Of a stretch of DNA of 64,000 bases, positions 63,514 through 64,000 are shown in pieces. A model generated the notes under the pieces. That model was not told where the DNA came from. It was given only the letters and a program-made list of their open reading frames with translations, and did not search any database. How positions within the stretch are numbered: position 1 is the stretch's first letter; every line of letters starts with the position of its first letter. The position numbers and the translations under genes were made by a program. Source of the DNA: Coleofasciculaceae cyanobacterium (GTDB lineage Bacteria > Cyanobacteriota > Cyanobacteriia > Cyanobacteriales > Xenococcaceae); the NCBI GenBank assembly GCA_036703275.1, contig DATNPK010000096.1, positions 62,001 through 126,000 of the forward strand, in the 5' to 3' direction.

Positions 63514-64000
63514 TTATGACGGGACTAAGTAATCGATCTAACCAAGCTTGAACTTTTTGTCTTAAATTAGTTAGATCTGGTCGAGCTGCTAGAATTTTTA
63601 AAGCTGTTTGATAGTCGGCAACGGCGCAGTTCCAGTCTCCCTGTAAATAATTAGTTCTGCCTCGCTCTGCATAAATTCGTTCTTGAAGTGAATCCCCGAT
63701 TATTAGCGTAATATCGAAGTTTTCAATTGCCAGATCGTACATTTCCAACTCCCGAAAAGCAATTCCCTGGTTGATCCAAGCACGAAGATTTGCTGGATTT
63801 AAATCGAGGGCAGTATCGTAATCGGCGATCGCTTCTGCTAATTCACCCCGAGCAGCATAGCAATTAGCTCGGTTATTATAGGCACTATCGAGATGAGGAT
63901 TGATTTTTAAAGCCTGAGATAAATCACACAGAGCCTCAACAATTTGATTATTACGAAAGTGCATCAACCCTCGATTATTATAATCGACTGCATTATCGGG
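63488..64000 (-). CDS. TPR-repeat protein, 5' end beyond the window
   Basis: Partial gene: the minus-strand frame is open to the window edge, continuing upstream of a Met at 63967 with PDNAVDYNNRGLMHFRNNQ. It encodes at least four TPR units (YNNRANCYAARGELAEAIAD; AWINQGIAFRELEMYDLAIE), followed by a C-terminal helical tail ending SPVIITDYLGPA. The true start is outside the window. Function unknown. Confidence 0.85.
   Translation of the reverse strand, partial: PDNAVDYNNRGLMHFRNNQIVEALCDLSQALKINPHLDSAYNNRANCYAARGELAEAIADYDTALDLNPANLRAWINQGIAFRELEMYDLAIENFDITLIIGDSLQERIYAERGRTNYLQGDWNCAVADYQTALKILAARPDLTNLRQKVQAWLDRLLSPVIITDYLGPA

Noticed and set aside
1-64000. CRISPR array, tRNA or rRNA genes
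   Set aside because: No regularly spaced direct repeats and no cloverleaf with a T-loop GGTTCRA motif were noticed; the frequent GCGATCGC octamers are HIP1 sites common to cyanobacteria.

Overview
The window is chromosomal DNA of a phycoerythrin-containing cyanobacterium. Evidence: a cpeCDE-S-T-R rod-linker, lyase and regulator cluster, psaM, the fbp-tal-zwf-opcA carbon operon, LdpA, GuaB3, a Ycf45-like ATPase, many GCGATCGC (HIP1) octamers and modest GC content. The gene style and the abundance of tiny palindromic repeats would suit a colonial or baeocyte-forming lineage (Pleurocapsa/Xenococcus type), but that placement is a guess. No rRNA, tRNA or CRISPR array was seen.

Layout. 0-5.6 kb: ftsH, a TPR protein, class Ia nrdB. 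5.7-7.6 kb: a gene graveyard (Crp/Fnr, SDR and carbonic-anhydrase remnants) around one intact SDR gene. 7.7-13.8 kb: DUF4230 protein, small proteins, gap2, murC, murB, ybaB. 14-25 kb: a broken Uma2 gene, pentapeptide and LCP proteins, a mannose-1-phosphate guanylyltransferase, an ABC-2 permease, a vWA protein, ldpA, a Ycf45-like ATPase, a MAPEG protein and a decayed AAA/DUF4276 pair. 25-36 kb: guaB3, murJ, a TPR protein, a SIMPL protein, a vWA protein, and an ethylene-receptor-like histidine kinase divergent from a NarL-type regulator. 36-46.3 kb: GST, DUF2656 protein, a broken toxin-antitoxin pair hit by an IS200/IS605 element, then the phycoerythrin cluster. 46-64 kb: leuD, a thioredoxin-like protein, a GDPD/LPG-synthase-like pair, ABC-F, opcA-zwf-tal-fbp (minus strand), aspA, terC, psaM and a TPR gene running off the edge.

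How genes work together. The cpe cluster supplies three phycoerythrin rod linkers, a CpcD-type small linker, CpeS and CpeT bilin lyases and the activator CpeR; cpeE carries an apparent one-base frameshift. fbp-tal-zwf-opcA with gap2 make up much of the dark pentose-phosphate and Calvin-cycle control. murC, murB and murJ serve peptidoglycan synthesis.

Most unusual signal. The intergenic spaces, and at least two coding genes, carry a mosaic family of very small GC-rich palindromes. A 62-bp block is repeated exactly in inverse orientation at 14.2 and 24.7 kb. A short element with GTCACAG ends occurs as a simple copy (10.6 kb) and as a copy containing nested insertions (24.65 kb). A palindrome is read in frame inside ldpA, and a 24-bp piece lies in the Uma2 gene.
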